A DNA stretch of 35,797 bases from Lachnospiraceae bacterium (GCA_014804645.1 JAAUZI010000052.1:1-35797); one strand, 5' to 3'. Shown: positions 16,609 to 25,753, counted from the first letter of the stretch. Program-made: numbers and translations. Notes: generated by a model from the letters alone, not told the origin.

Positions 16609-17611
16609 CGATCTCGTCACCTCCACCTCTGGAAATAATGATCTCTCCGGAATCCTCCAGTTTGCGGATGATATTGACAATCTTCTGCTGTGCTTCCTCT
16701 ACGTCCTTCATACGCACAGGACCCATGAACTCCATATCTTCCTTGATCATCACGGCCAGACGCTTGGACATGTTATCAAAGATCGCAGTCTGTACTTGCT
16801 CGTTGGCATTCTTAAGCGCAATAGCCAGGTCGTTGTTGTCCACATTGCGCAGCACCTGCTGTATGGCTCTGTCGTCCAGAAGCAGGATATCCTCGAATAC
16901 GAACATCTTCTTGCGGATCTCGTCTGCCAGCTCCGGCTCCTCGATCTCCAGAGTCTCCATAATGTGTTTCTCTGTGCCGCGGTCCACGGTGTTCAAAATC
17001 TCCACCACCGCATCCACGCCGCCGATAATAGTGTAATCCTGGTTGACCAGGTTGGAAAGCTTGGATTCCAGCACTTTCTCCACCTCTTTTATCACATCCG
17101 GGCTGGTGCGGTCCATCACTGCGATACGCTTTGCCACATCCGCCTGTTTCTCGGGCGGCAGCGCCGAGATAATCATCGCGGACTGCCCCGCAGACAGATA
17201 GGACAAAATAAGCGCGATGGTCTGGGGATGCTCATCCTGAATAAAGTTAAGCAGCTGTGACGCATCCGTCTTACGCACAAACTCGAAAGGCTTGACCTGA
17301 AGTGACGCTGTCAGCTTGCCAATCACATCCATGGCCTTCTCGTTGCCCAGCGCCTTTTCCAGCAGTTCCTTGGCGTAGGTAATACCGCCCTCGGCAATAT
17401 ACTGCTGTGCCAGACAGACCTCGTAAAACTCGTTCAGAATATCCTCTTTCACCTGCGGAGTCACGCTCCGTGTATTGGCGATCTCCAGCGTAAGCTCCTC
17501 GATCTCCTCTTCCTTCAAGTGTTTGAACACATTGGCCGATCGCTCCGGCCCAAGCACGATCAAAAGAATCGCAGCCTTCTGCAGGCCGGATATGCCGTCA
17601 TCCTTAGCCAT
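16601..17611 (-). CDS. fliG: Flagellar motor switch protein FliG
   Basis: FliG is the C-ring protein that contacts the MS ring and receives torque from MotA. The 336 residues match the family. It has the N-terminal FliF-binding domain (GLQKAAILLIVLGPERSANVFKHL), the middle domain with the EHPQTIALILSYL motif near residues 127-139, and the C-terminal torque domain with FEDILLLDDRAIQQVLRNVDNNDLAIALK holding the conserved charged residues. It starts four bases after the fliF stop, and its 3' end overlaps the probable fliH start. The start has GGGGG about seven bases upstream. Confidence 0.97.
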   Translation of the reverse strand: MAKDDGISGLQKAAILLIVLGPERSANVFKHLKEEEIEELTLEIANTRSVTPQVKEDILNEFYEVCLAQQYIAEGGITYAKELLEKALGNEKAMDVIGKLTASLQVKPFEFVRKTDASQLLNFIQDEHPQTIALILSYLSAGQSAMIISALPPEKQADVAKRIAVMDRTSPDVIKEVEKVLESKLSNLVNQDYTIIGGVDAVVEILNTVDRGTEKHIMETLEIEEPELADEIRKKMFVFEDILLLDDRAIQQVLRNVDNNDLAIALKNANEQVQTAIFDNMSKRLAVMIKEDMEFMGPVRMKDVEEAQQKIVNIIRKLEDSGEIIISRGGGDEIVV

Positions 17612-17615
17612 GTCC

Positions 17616-19211
17616 TTACCCCCAATCTTCGTTTAGCCAGTTGCGCAGCAGATTTGCCACCGCCTCGGGATTTTCGTCCACAAATTTCTCAATCAGCTTG
17701 CGAGTCTCGGATTTACTCTCCACCTCAATGTCCTCCAGCTCGCTGTCAGGCGTGGACTGCAGCAGATTCTCCACCGACAGTTCTTCCTCCTGACCTGCAT
17801 CCTTTTTGGAGGCCATGCTGCGCAGGATCACAAATGCCAGCAGCGCCAGGATGATCACGATCATGGCAATGCTCAGGATATCGGTCCAGTTGACATTCAT
17901 GCCCTCTTTATCCCAAAACCTATTTTCCCTGTAGGCGATAATGGTGATCTTATCTCTGGGAATGCCTGTGGCCGTAGCCACTGCACTGTAAAATTCCTCA
18001 TCCACCTCTATCCTGGTGGCAGTGCTGTTGTTGGCCTTGTACTCCTCCCAGGTCATAACATCCAAAAGGCCCTGACGCTCTATAACGTCCTCGTACACCA
18101 TATCGAACTTGCGGGCCGTCACCGTCAGAGAGGAGTTATCGTAGTCTATAATTCCCGCAGGGGTGTTGGTATTCACTATGATTTCGTCCGGCACATAGTC
18201 CGTATCCTTGGTGCTGGAGCTGGAGGAAGTCTCGCTCCCCATATCCAGCCGATAGCCGTCCTCATCATTGGAGTCCGTGCCGGGTATGCTGGCATTGCCT
18301 CCACTGCTCTCCTGCTCTGTAGTAGACTGGTGTCCTATCAGACCCTCTTCCCTGCCGTCCTGAGCCTCATATCTATGTTCGGTTTTCTGAGAGTCGGAAT
18401 AGTCAAATCTCAAAAAGGGCGCCGCATATACGGTGTCAAACTGGCCGGTGGCGAGCATCGCCTGTTTCACCTTGGAACGTATGTAATTCTCCGCCGCGTT
18501 CTGGGCCTCGATCTGACTGGCGGTGGAACCCGTCAGCGTGTAATCCTCATCTCCCGAAAACAGGGTGTTTCCCTGCGTATCGCTGATGAAAATATTGGTG
18601 GTGGTGGGATTGCCCACTGCCGCTGCCGCCGCCTTGGCCATGGTCGCCGCGTTGTCCGAAGTGAACGTGCCGCTCAATTCCAGCCAGATAGATACAAAGG
18701 ATTCCTGCTCTTTGGCGATCAGCGTGCCATCCTCCAGAGCCATATCCAGCATCACCTGACAATCCTTGACTGCGTCATATTTCTTGATAATGAACTCCAG
18801 CTCCTTCTGCAGGTAATCCTTCTCCAGTCTCTGCTTATCCCTCTCCGTGGAGGACATACCGGCGCTCGTCACGTCCTTGATATTCGGCTCGGCCGAGGTC
18901 AGCCCCGCAGCGCCCAGCGCCCGGTTGGCGTCAGATATCTGATTCATATTCACATCAATATGTAAACCATCGTTAGATAACTTACAGTCAATGCCCGCCG
19001 ATTCCAGAGTTTCCATGGCCGTGGACGCCTCTGTAATCGTCTCGTAATTCGCCAGACGAGTGTACTGTGGTTTGGAAAACACATATATCAGGATTGCAAA
19101 AGCAAAGATTACAATGGCCACGATGGCAATGATAATTGTTTTCTGTTTGGATGTAAACTTATTCCACCATTCAAGCACTTTGGCCTGAATTTCTTTTAGC
19201 CTGTCTAACAT
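17616..19211 (-). CDS. fliF: Flagellar MS-ring protein FliF
   Basis: FliF forms the membrane MS ring on which the flagellum is built. The 531 residues match the family. There are two transmembrane helices (about 25-47 and 442-464), YscJ-type ring-building domains with the ANYETITEASTAMETLESAGI and SVWLELSGTF-type stretches, a Ser-rich variable periplasmic segment (about 290-340), and the short C-terminal FliG-binding tail ending NLLRNWLNEDWG. A clear GAGGAG precedes the ATG. A hairpin with a T-run lies between fliE and this gene. Confidence 0.96.
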   Translation of the reverse strand: MLDRLKEIQAKVLEWWNKFTSKQKTIIIAIVAIVIFAFAILIYVFSKPQYTRLANYETITEASTAMETLESAGIDCKLSNDGLHIDVNMNQISDANRALGAAGLTSAEPNIKDVTSAGMSSTERDKQRLEKDYLQKELEFIIKKYDAVKDCQVMLDMALEDGTLIAKEQESFVSIWLELSGTFTSDNAATMAKAAAAAVGNPTTTNIFISDTQGNTLFSGDEDYTLTGSTASQIEAQNAAENYIRSKVKQAMLATGQFDTVYAAPFLRFDYSDSQKTEHRYEAQDGREEGLIGHQSTTEQESSGGNASIPGTDSNDEDGYRLDMGSETSSSSSTKDTDYVPDEIIVNTNTPAGIIDYDNSSLTVTARKFDMVYEDVIERQGLLDVMTWEEYKANNSTATRIEVDEEFYSAVATATGIPRDKITIIAYRENRFWDKEGMNVNWTDILSIAMIVIILALLAFVILRSMASKKDAGQEEELSVENLLQSTPDSELEDIEVESKSETRKLIEKFVDENPEAVANLLRNWLNEDWG

Positions 19212-19242
19212 AAGTTTCTCCTCTGTGACTACAAATTATTGT

Positions 19243-19260
19243 AAAAAAGCGCAATGCGCT
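19243..19260 (-). terminator. Possible weak terminator/attenuator between fliE and fliF
   Basis: On the minus strand AGCGC-ATT-GCGCT is followed directly by a run of six T including the last stem base. The stem is short (5 bp), so only partial termination is likely. An alternative outer pairing (CTACA with TGTAG) would compete with it. It could lower expression of downstream genes relative to rod genes; this is inference. Confidence 0.35.
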
Positions 19261-19314
19261 GTAGAGCAAATCACCGGATGACTCACCCTAAATTAATCAT
19301 ATTGTATCTTTTCT

Positions 19315-19659
19315 TTATATCTGCATCTGCATAAGCTGATTGTATGCTTCCAGGAGCTTGTCGCGAAAAGCGACCGTATACTGTAATGCGTCAGACGCCT
19401 TCTGCATGGCTATGGCCAGGTCATGGGCGTTCTCCGTCTCGCCCAGGGCAAATCTGATCTTTTCATTCTCCGATTCGGACAGATAACTGTTGGTAGTCTT
19501 GAGATTATCTATGGCTGAATTGAGAAAAGCGTCAAACATAGTGCCCTCGACCTTGTTATCCTCCTTGGTGAGAGCCCCTGTCAACGTATTCAACCCTGTC
19601 CCTGCCGCCCTCTCCAGACCCAGGGACGATATGCTGTTGATCGCCGATGTATAATCCAT
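19315..19659 (-). CDS. fliE: Hook-basal body protein FliE
   Basis: FliE is the first rod component, joining the MS ring to the proximal rod. The 114-residue protein has the family pattern: a variable N-terminus, then FDAFLNSAIDNLKTTNSYLSESE and the C-terminal helix HDLAIAMQKASDALQYTVAFRDKLLEAYNQLMQMQI. It lies directly after flgC, giving the conserved order flgB-flgC-fliE. AAAGGAG precedes the ATG. Just over 100 bases separate it from fliF. Confidence 0.96.
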   Translation of the reverse strand: MDYTSAINSISSLGLERAAGTGLNTLTGALTKEDNKVEGTMFDAFLNSAIDNLKTTNSYLSESENEKIRFALGETENAHDLAIAMQKASDALQYTVAFRDKLLEAYNQLMQMQI

Positions 19660-19742
19660 TATGTATTACTCCTTTCAAAAGCCTATCTTATGTTTAGTCT
19701 CGTCTGAATATGCCTTATAACCGGCCATACTCCCGCAGGTGC

Positions 19743-20201
19743 TTAGGACTGGCCAAGCTGCAGTCCCTGCTGCACCATGGATTTGCTGGCGTTAAAAGCC
19801 GTGGCATTGGCCTCGTAAGCCCGGCTGGCGTCAATCATATTGGTCATTTCCGTTATGATATTGACGTTGGGGTACAGCACATAGCCATCCTCGTCCGCAT
19901 CCGGGTGAGAGGGATCATAGACCATCTTCATCTCTGTCGTATAGTCCTCGTACACGCCGGTAATCTTCACACCGCTGCCGGACAACCCCGCGCCGCGGTA
20001 GTTTATGGCACTGTTCAGGGCATGGACAAAGGAGCCGCTGCCGCCCTTTTCCGCAAAAGCAACCACCTTACGTCTGTAAGGAGTACCGTCCTCCGTCCGG
20101 GTGCTCTGGGCATTGGCCACGTTCTCCGAGATAATATCCATGCGATATCTCTGTGCCGTCATACCGGATGAGTTGACATTAAAGGCTGTAAATATATTCA
20201 T
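19743..20201 (-). CDS. flgC: Proximal rod protein FlgC
   Basis: FlgC is a proximal rod subunit secreted through the export gate. The 152-residue protein carries the rod-family N-terminal motif (FNVNSSGMTAQRYRMDIISENVANAQSTR), the central YDPSHPDADEDGYVLYPNVNIITEMTNMIDASRAYEAN signature and a C-terminal D0 helix. It starts 17 bases after flgB with GAGGT upstream. Nothing unusual is seen. Confidence 0.96.
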   Translation of the reverse strand: MNIFTAFNVNSSGMTAQRYRMDIISENVANAQSTRTEDGTPYRRKVVAFAEKGGSGSFVHALNSAINYRGAGLSGSGVKITGVYEDYTTEMKMVYDPSHPDADEDGYVLYPNVNIITEMTNMIDASRAYEANATAFNASKSMVQQGLQLGQS

Positions 20202-20218
20202 AATAATACCTCACTTTT

Positions 20219-20608
20219 CTATTTTAGTACAGTCTGTAAATTCTGGAATTCGTTGTTGATCGCCGACATCAGTCCCTGATATTTCAGCTGGTTCTCAGCA
20301 AGCATAACCGGCTCTGTATCCGGGTCCACGTTGTTGCCGTCCAACCTGTAGGACAGGCTGGAATAGTCCGTGTAGGCCACCGGCTTTACGGACATACCTC
20401 TCACTCTCGACACCTTAGCGTCCATGGACTCATGTCTGCAGTTGCCCAGAGCCTTGCGCAGCTCCGATTCAAAGGCTACATCCTGACGCTTGTACCCCGG
20501 AGTCGTAACGTTGGCGTTGTTATTGGATAAGGCAATGTGGCGCATCCACGACGCATCAGCCGCTTTGTCCAGAACGCTTATGTAATCAAATACATTGGAA
20601 TTGAACAT
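20219..20608 (-). CDS. flgB: Proximal rod protein FlgB
   Basis: FlgB is a proximal rod subunit and the first gene of this flagellar operon. The 129-residue protein shows the short rod pattern: LDKAADASWMRHIALSNNNANVTTPGYKRQDVAFESEL at the N-terminus and NQLKYQGLMSAINNEFQNLQTVLK at the C-terminus. The start at 20608 has GGAGGA seven bases upstream; an ATG four codons earlier overlaps that ribosome site. A sigma-A-like promoter lies about 60 bases upstream, so this is probably the operon's 5' end. Confidence 0.95.
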   Translation of the reverse strand: MFNSNVFDYISVLDKAADASWMRHIALSNNNANVTTPGYKRQDVAFESELRKALGNCRHESMDAKVSRVRGMSVKPVAYTDYSSLSYRLDGNNVDPDTEPVMLAENQLKYQGLMSAINNEFQNLQTVLK

Positions 20609-20668
20609 AATTTCCTCCATTTTTCATATACCTTGTGTTTTTTGTACATACTAAACCCAATATATTTT

Positions 20669-20696
20669 ATTATATGTAATTTTTGAAAAAACTCAA
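20669..20696 (-). promoter_or_regulatory. Sigma-A-like promoter of the flagellar operon
   Basis: On the minus strand TTGAGT (20696-20691) and TATAAT (20674-20669) are separated by 16 bases, with flgB starting about 60 bases downstream. No flagellar sigma-28 type pattern was seen here. The spacer sequence at 20679-20693 matches the CodY consensus AATTTTCWGAAAATT at 11 of 15 positions by eye, which makes CodY control plausible but unproven. Confidence 0.65.
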
Positions 20697-20704
20697 TAGC
20701 TTTT

Positions 20705-20753
20705 GTGAAAAAAAATGAAAAAAGGATTTATCGCATTGTCAATAAATCCTTTT
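20705..20753 (-). terminator. Rho-independent terminator after codY
   Basis: A perfect 12-bp stem (AAAAGGATTTAT with ATAAATCCTTTT) and a 10-base loop are followed on the minus strand by a T-rich tract interrupted by CA. It lies 35 bases after the codY stop and just before the flagellar promoter, so it insulates the two units. Confidence 0.88.
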
Positions 20754-20787
20754 ATCTGCCTCTCCCGCGGCATATCCTTACGCCGCT

Positions 20788-21576
20788 CTAACTTCTCTGA
20801 TTCTGTCTCTTTAGTTCTTCTATCTCGTCAAACACCACATCGTTGAGCACCTTGATATATGTTCCCTTCATGCCTGAGGAGCGGGATTCGATAACCCCGG
20901 CGCTCTCAAACTTGCGCAAAGCGTTGACGATCACGGATCTGGTAATTCCTACCCTGTCTGCAATCTTGCTGGCTACCAGAATGCCCTCCATACCGTTTAA
21001 TTCATCAAAAATGTGAGTGATTGCCTCCATCTCCGAGAAAGACAGGGTGCTGATAGCGGACTTGACCACCGCCACCTTGCGGCTCTCCTCGGCGCTCTCC
21101 TCGCTGACAGCCCTGAGCATCTCCAGTCCTACCACCGTAGTGCCGTACTCACATAGAATAATATCGTCAATGTCATATTGCTCGTTGCACTTATAAATAA
21201 ACAGGGTACCCAGCCGCTCTCCCGCTATCTCAATGGGGGAGATAATGGCCTGAAATCTGCGGATATCTGTGCATTCAAAGCCTAGGGTCTCCAGATTAAC
21301 ATTCTCTTTCGTGGAAAGAACACCCAGCAGTCTCTCATTCAGCATACTGTCTACAAAACCGCCCACACTCTCCTCCACCAGTTCCGGCAGAGAGTCCACA
21401 TTGTCACACTTGCCCACGCCCAGCACTTTGCCCTTGCGGCTGATCACAAGCACATTGGAATTCAAAATCTCCCGCATCACACGGCAGATATCGCTGAATA
21501 CCACCTTGCTGGAATTATTATTGTGCAATAGCTTGCCGATCTTTCTGGTCTTATCCAAAAGCTGTACACTGCTCAT
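20788..21576 (-). CDS. codY: GTP/branched-chain amino acid-sensing regulator CodY
   Basis: CodY is the global nutritional repressor of low-GC Gram-positives, activated by branched-chain amino acids and, in many species, GTP. At 262 residues it matches the family. It has the N-terminal GAF-type ligand domain (about 1-155, starting LLDKTRKIGKLLHN) and a C-terminal winged helix (about 203-250) with KIADRVGITRSVIVNALRKFESAGVIESRSSGMKGTYIKV, the most conserved CodY segment. GGAGG lies seven bases before the ATG. It has its own promoter and terminator. It directly precedes the flagellar operon, a common arrangement; in Bacillus, CodY represses the fla/che operon. Confidence 0.97.
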   Translation of the reverse strand: MSSVQLLDKTRKIGKLLHNNNSSKVVFSDICRVMREILNSNVLVISRKGKVLGVGKCDNVDSLPELVEESVGGFVDSMLNERLLGVLSTKENVNLETLGFECTDIRRFQAIISPIEIAGERLGTLFIYKCNEQYDIDDIILCEYGTTVVGLEMLRAVSEESAEESRKVAVVKSAISTLSFSEMEAITHIFDELNGMEGILVASKIADRVGITRSVIVNALRKFESAGVIESRSSGMKGTYIKVLNDVVFDEIEELKRQNQRS

Positions 21577-21616
21577 CCTCGTTCCTCCGTCACAAAGCGC
21601 CCTCTTCTCTGTGAGT

Positions 21617-21645
21617 ATTTTAGCACAAACGAAGTCAGATTACAA
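21617..21645 (-). promoter_or_regulatory. Promoter of codY
   Basis: On the minus strand TTGTAA (21645-21640) and TAAAAT (21622-21617) are separated by 17 bases. The predicted transcript starts about 35 bases before the codY start codon. Confidence 0.6.
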
Positions 21646-21691
21646 TGTATATTTTCATTATTATTAAGAATATTCTGACATTATCTGCATT

Positions 21692-23770
21692 TTATTCCTT
21701 GTTTGCAGCCATCACCTGTCCGCATTCCTCGTTTGCACACACCAGTTTATTGCCCTTTTCCAGCATGACAGATCCGCATTTGGGGCATTTCTCCCGGGAG
21801 GGTTTCTGCCACACCATAAAGTCGCAGTCAGGATATCCGATACAGCCAAAATACCGCCTGCCCTTCTGGGTTTTCTTCATCACAATATCCTTGCCGCACT
21901 TGGGGCAGTCCACGCCGATTTTCTCAAAATAGGGCTTGGTGTTGCGGCAGTCCGGGAATCCCGGGCATGCCAGGAATCTGCCATGGGGTCCATACTTGAT
22001 AACCATCTGCCTGCCGCACAGCTCACAGACCTCGTCCGAAACCTCATCGGCTATAGTGACTTTCTCCAGTTCTTTCTCGGCGTTCTGTACCGCCTCCTCC
22101 AAATCCGGGTAGAAATTGGCAATAATGGTCTTCCACTTCACCGTCCCCATCTCCACGCCGTCCAGCAGCGCCTCCATATTAGCGGTAAAATTGACGTCCA
22201 CAATACTGGGGAACGCATCTACCATCATCTGATTCACCACCTCGCCCAGCTCCGTCACGTAGAGATTCTTGTTCTCCTTCGCCACATAGCGTCTGGCAAG
22301 AATCGTGGTGATAGTGGGCGCGTAAGTGCTGGGGCGTCCTATGCCCAGCTCCTCCAAAGCCTTCACCAGCGAGGCCTCGGTGTAGTGGGCGGGGGGCTGG
22401 GTAAAATGCTGTTTAGGTTCCAGACCCTGCAGTTCCAGGCAGCTGTCCTTCGACAGCTCATTGCTCATGCGGTTGCTCTCCTCCTGCTCCTCCTCCTGGG
22501 TGTAAATGCTCATATAGCCGTCAAACACTCTATTGGAAGCGGCCATAGTGAAAGTATGCCCTGCCGCCTCGATCCTGGTGGACATGGTCTCATATACCGT
22601 CGCCGCCATGCGGCTCGCTACAAATCGTTTCCAGATCAACTGGTACAGGCGCAGCAGATCTCTGGGCAGCTGTTCCTTCACCGCCGTCGGAATCCGCTCG
22701 ATATCCGTGGGGCGGATCGCCTCATGGGCGTCCTGAATCTTTTGCTCGTTCTTCTTTACCGCCACCGTCTCGGCGGCATAGTTCTCACCGTAATTCTTTA
22801 CGATATAGGCTCTGGCCATCTGCTCCGCCTCCTCGGACACCCGAGTGGAATCGGTACGCAGATAGGTAATCAGGCCCACAGTTCCCTCTCCCTTCAGTTC
22901 CACACCCTCGTACAGCTGCTGGGCCAGACGCATGGTTTTCTGGGTTGAAAAATTCAACACCTTGCTGGCCTCCTGCTGCAGCGTGGAGGTGGTAAAGGGC
23001 AGGGGCGCCTTTTTGATCCGCTCCCCCTTTTTTACCTCTTTCACCTTGAAGGCTGCGCCCTTCAGGCTCTTCAGCAAAGCGTCCATCTGCTCTGCGCTGT
23101 GGATTTCTGTCTTATGGCCGCCCTCGCCGTGATATTTGGCGATCACGGGTTTTTTCTCCCCGTCCACCTTGAGATTTGCCTCCAGCGTCCAGTATTCCTC
23201 CGGGATAAAGGCGGCTATCTCCGCCTCCCGGTCACAGATAATGCGCAGCGCCACGGACTGTACTCTGCCTGCGCTCAATCCTCTCTTCACCTTTGCCCAC
23301 AAAAGCGGCGATATCCGGTAACCCACCATCCGGTCCAGCGCCCGGCGGGCCTGCTGGGCATCCACCAGGTCCATATTGATCTCCCTGGCGTTTTTCAGGG
23401 ACTCTTTCACTGCGCTCTTGGTGATCTCATTGAAGGTGATCCGGTAAATCTTTTTGTCCGGCATCTCCTTCAGTTTCAAAGCGTGAACCAGGTGCCAGGA
23501 GATTGCCTCCCCCTCCCGGTCAGGGTCGGTTGCCAGATAGATCTTGTCGGCCTTCTTCACTTCCTTGCGAAGCCCTGCCAGCACGTCTCCCTTTCCTCGA
23601 ATGGTAATATATTTGGGTTCATAGTCGTGTTCCACGTCAATGCCCAGGCTGCTCTTGGGAAGATCCCGCACATGGCCGCCGCTGGCGGCCACCTCGTATC
23701 CACTCCCCAATATTTTTTTCACTGTCTTCACCTTGGCCGGTGACTCCAGAATAACCAGATTTTTTGCCAT
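21692..23770 (-). CDS. topA: DNA topoisomerase I
   Basis: This type IA topoisomerase relaxes negative supercoils through a 5'-phosphotyrosine intermediate. The 692 residues match the Firmicutes form. The TOPRIM domain is at the N-terminus (ILESPAKVKTVKKILG with E9, and D82/D84/E86 in TDPDREGEA). The catalytic tyrosine is Y303 in GLITYLRTDSTRVS. Three C-terminal cysteine zinc ribbons follow (CELCGRQ..., CPKCGKD..., CPKCGSV...CANEECGQ), the last short. It has its own promoter, and codY follows after about 115 bases. No terminator was recognised between them, so read-through into codY is possible. Confidence 0.98.
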   Translation of the reverse strand: MAKNLVILESPAKVKTVKKILGSGYEVAASGGHVRDLPKSSLGIDVEHDYEPKYITIRGKGDVLAGLRKEVKKADKIYLATDPDREGEAISWHLVHALKLKEMPDKKIYRITFNEITKSAVKESLKNAREINMDLVDAQQARRALDRMVGYRISPLLWAKVKRGLSAGRVQSVALRIICDREAEIAAFIPEEYWTLEANLKVDGEKKPVIAKYHGEGGHKTEIHSAEQMDALLKSLKGAAFKVKEVKKGERIKKAPLPFTTSTLQQEASKVLNFSTQKTMRLAQQLYEGVELKGEGTVGLITYLRTDSTRVSEEAEQMARAYIVKNYGENYAAETVAVKKNEQKIQDAHEAIRPTDIERIPTAVKEQLPRDLLRLYQLIWKRFVASRMAATVYETMSTRIEAAGHTFTMAASNRVFDGYMSIYTQEEEQEESNRMSNELSKDSCLELQGLEPKQHFTQPPAHYTEASLVKALEELGIGRPSTYAPTITTILARRYVAKENKNLYVTELGEVVNQMMVDAFPSIVDVNFTANMEALLDGVEMGTVKWKTIIANFYPDLEEAVQNAEKELEKVTIADEVSDEVCELCGRQMVIKYGPHGRFLACPGFPDCRNTKPYFEKIGVDCPKCGKDIVMKKTQKGRRYFGCIGYPDCDFMVWQKPSREKCPKCGSVMLEKGNKLVCANEECGQVMAANKE

Positions 23771-23825
23771 ATCGTCATTTCCCGCTTTCCTGTGGTCTGT
23801 TCCGTATCAAATCCAACCGTGAACC

Positions 23826-23854
23826 ACTATACACCAATTTGCAGACGGGTGCAA
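23826..23854 (-). promoter_or_regulatory. Promoter of topA
   Basis: On the minus strand TTGCAC (23854-23849) and TATAGT (23831-23826) are spaced by 17 bases, 55 bases upstream of the topA start. The -35 box lies only eight bases after the nadE stop codon. Confidence 0.65.
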
Positions 23855-23862
23855 GTGGAAAT

Positions 23863-25734
23863 TTACAAATAATCCGCCACAGAAGCATCTGAGGGCATGC
23901 GCCAGTCGCCCCGGGGGGAAAGGCTGACGGAACCTACCTTGGGTCCGTCGGGCATGCAGGAGCGCTTGAACTGCTGGGAGAAAAAGCGGCGGAAAAAGGT
24001 TTCCGTGGTTTTCTCTATAGTTTCGGGGCTTACCTGCGGAAAGGCGATCCCGGCCAGAGCTATTATTTTTTCCCGCTCAAAGCCATTGCGGATAAAATGG
24101 TACAGGATGAAGTCGTGCAGGTCGTACTTGCCGATGGCCGCCTCCGTGGACTGGCTGATCTGACCGTCTGCCGACAGGGGCAGCAATTCCGGGCTGATCA
24201 CGGTGTCGCAGATACTGGTCAGCACTGTCTCCAGCTCCGGGTGCATCTCGGCGTAGGCGGACACCAGGTATTTTACCAGAGTCTTGGGAATGGAAATGTT
24301 GACGCCATACATGCTCATGTGGTCGCCGTTGTAGGTACACCAGCCCAGAGCCGTCTCGGACAGATCGCCGGTGCCGATGACCAGACCTCCCTCTTGGTTG
24401 GCCACATTCATGAGAATCTGTGTGCGCTCCCTGGCCTGAATGTTCTCATAGGTCACATCATATGCATCCTCCGCATGTCCGATGTCCTGCATATGCTGCC
24501 TGCAGGCTGCCACGATGGAAATTGTCCGTGCCGTCACGCCGCACAGCTCCATGAGCCGGTCCGAGTTGGTCCGGGTGTGGTCGGAGGTACCAAAACCGGG
24601 CATGGTGATGGCAATGATGTCCTTCGTGGGCCACCCCAGCTTGCGGTATGCCTCTAAAACCACCAGCAGCGCCAAAGTGCTGTCCAGACCGCCGGAGATA
24701 CCGATCACGGCCTTTTTCAGACCGGTCTTTTTCAGGCGCTCATACAAGCCGTTCGCCTGCAGCTGCATGATCTCTTGGCAGCGCTCCAGACGTTTTTCCC
24801 GACCCGTGGGCACGAAGGGATAAGCGTCCACCTGTTCGGGCAGATGGCCGAAGGAGTCTCTCGGCAGCTGCACCCTGACATAGGCGCTCATATCCACTGC
24901 CTCATTCTCGCTGTTCATTTTCATTCTGTCATTTTGCAGTTTCTGCACGTCAATCAGCGCAGTCAGCAGTCCCTCCTTCTCCCGGTAGCTCTCCGCTTTG
25001 ATGCTGCCGTTCTCGGCGATCATGCAGTGTCCGGAGAACACCAGGTCTGTGGTGCTCTCCCCCTCTCCCGAGGAGGCGTAGATATAACCGCACATGCATT
25101 TGGCGGACTGCATTTTTACCAGGTCCTGCCGGTAGGTTCTCTTTGACACGGTCTCGTTGGAGGCGGAGAGATTGACTACCAGGTCCGCCCCGTTTAAGCA
25201 GTGGCGGATGCTGGGACTGTCTGACACCCACAGGTCCTCGCAGATCTCCGCCGCCACCTGCACGTCTTTGCCCAGCTGCATCATCACATGGGTGCCGAAG
25301 GGCACTCCCAGTTCTTCCTCGGCCCGAATCTGCTTGCCGGAGGCAAACCAGCGTTTCTCGTAGAACTCCTTATAGCCCGGAATATAGGACTTGGGCACAA
25401 TCCCCCGCAGCTGTCCGTCCTGTATAAAAACGGCGCAGTTGTAGAGCCGCTGGTTATGGCACAGGGGTGCTCCCACCACCACCAGGCAGTGACTACCCTC
25501 CGAACCTGCCGCCAGACGTTTCACCCCCTCCAGGGCCTGGCTTAAAAGCCTGCGGCTCAGAAACAGGTCGCCGCAGCTGTAACCCGTGACGCACAGCTCT
25601 GGGAATACCAGCAGTTCCACCTTCTGCTCTCTGGCCTGCTCCATCAGCCGGAGCATGCTCTCCACGTTGGCGCTGACGCCAGCTACCTGTATATCAAAAG
25701 TGGCCGTAGCCGTTTTAATGTATCCGTATTCCAT
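23863..25734 (-). CDS. nadE: Glutamine-dependent NAD+ synthetase
   Basis: NadE converts nicotinate adenine dinucleotide to NAD+ with ATP, using ammonia released from glutamine by its own amidase domain. The 623 residues are typical of the long, two-domain form. The N-terminal nitrilase-type glutaminase (about 1-270) has the triad E46 (FPELCVTGY), K115 (PKSYIPGY) and C165 (AEICEDLW). The C-terminal synthetase has the PP-loop SGGLDS at 347-352 and the later TGDLSETALGWCTYNGDHMSMYG signature. It ends the nrtR-pncA-pncB-nadE operon, 39 bases after pncB. AAGGA precedes the ATG. No clear terminator was found before the topA promoter. Confidence 0.97.
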   Translation of the reverse strand: MEYGYIKTATATFDIQVAGVSANVESMLRLMEQAREQKVELLVFPELCVTGYSCGDLFLSRRLLSQALEGVKRLAAGSEGSHCLVVVGAPLCHNQRLYNCAVFIQDGQLRGIVPKSYIPGYKEFYEKRWFASGKQIRAEEELGVPFGTHVMMQLGKDVQVAAEICEDLWVSDSPSIRHCLNGADLVVNLSASNETVSKRTYRQDLVKMQSAKCMCGYIYASSGEGESTTDLVFSGHCMIAENGSIKAESYREKEGLLTALIDVQKLQNDRMKMNSENEAVDMSAYVRVQLPRDSFGHLPEQVDAYPFVPTGREKRLERCQEIMQLQANGLYERLKKTGLKKAVIGISGGLDSTLALLVVLEAYRKLGWPTKDIIAITMPGFGTSDHTRTNSDRLMELCGVTARTISIVAACRQHMQDIGHAEDAYDVTYENIQARERTQILMNVANQEGGLVIGTGDLSETALGWCTYNGDHMSMYGVNISIPKTLVKYLVSAYAEMHPELETVLTSICDTVISPELLPLSADGQISQSTEAAIGKYDLHDFILYHFIRNGFEREKIIALAGIAFPQVSPETIEKTTETFFRRFFSQQFKRSCMPDGPKVGSVSLSPRGDWRMPSDASVADYL

Positions 25735-25753
25735 AAAAAATAGTTCCTTTCTA

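Noticed and set aside
20609..20704. Flagellar sigma-28 promoter before flgB
   Set aside because: No TAAA-N15-GCCGATAA-like pattern; a TTGAGT-16-TATAAT sigma-A type promoter is present instead.
21983..22948. 321-codon plus-strand open frame opposite topA
   Set aside because: Shadow of the topA coding strand; His/Leu/Gln-rich with no recognisable domain, while topA is intact.
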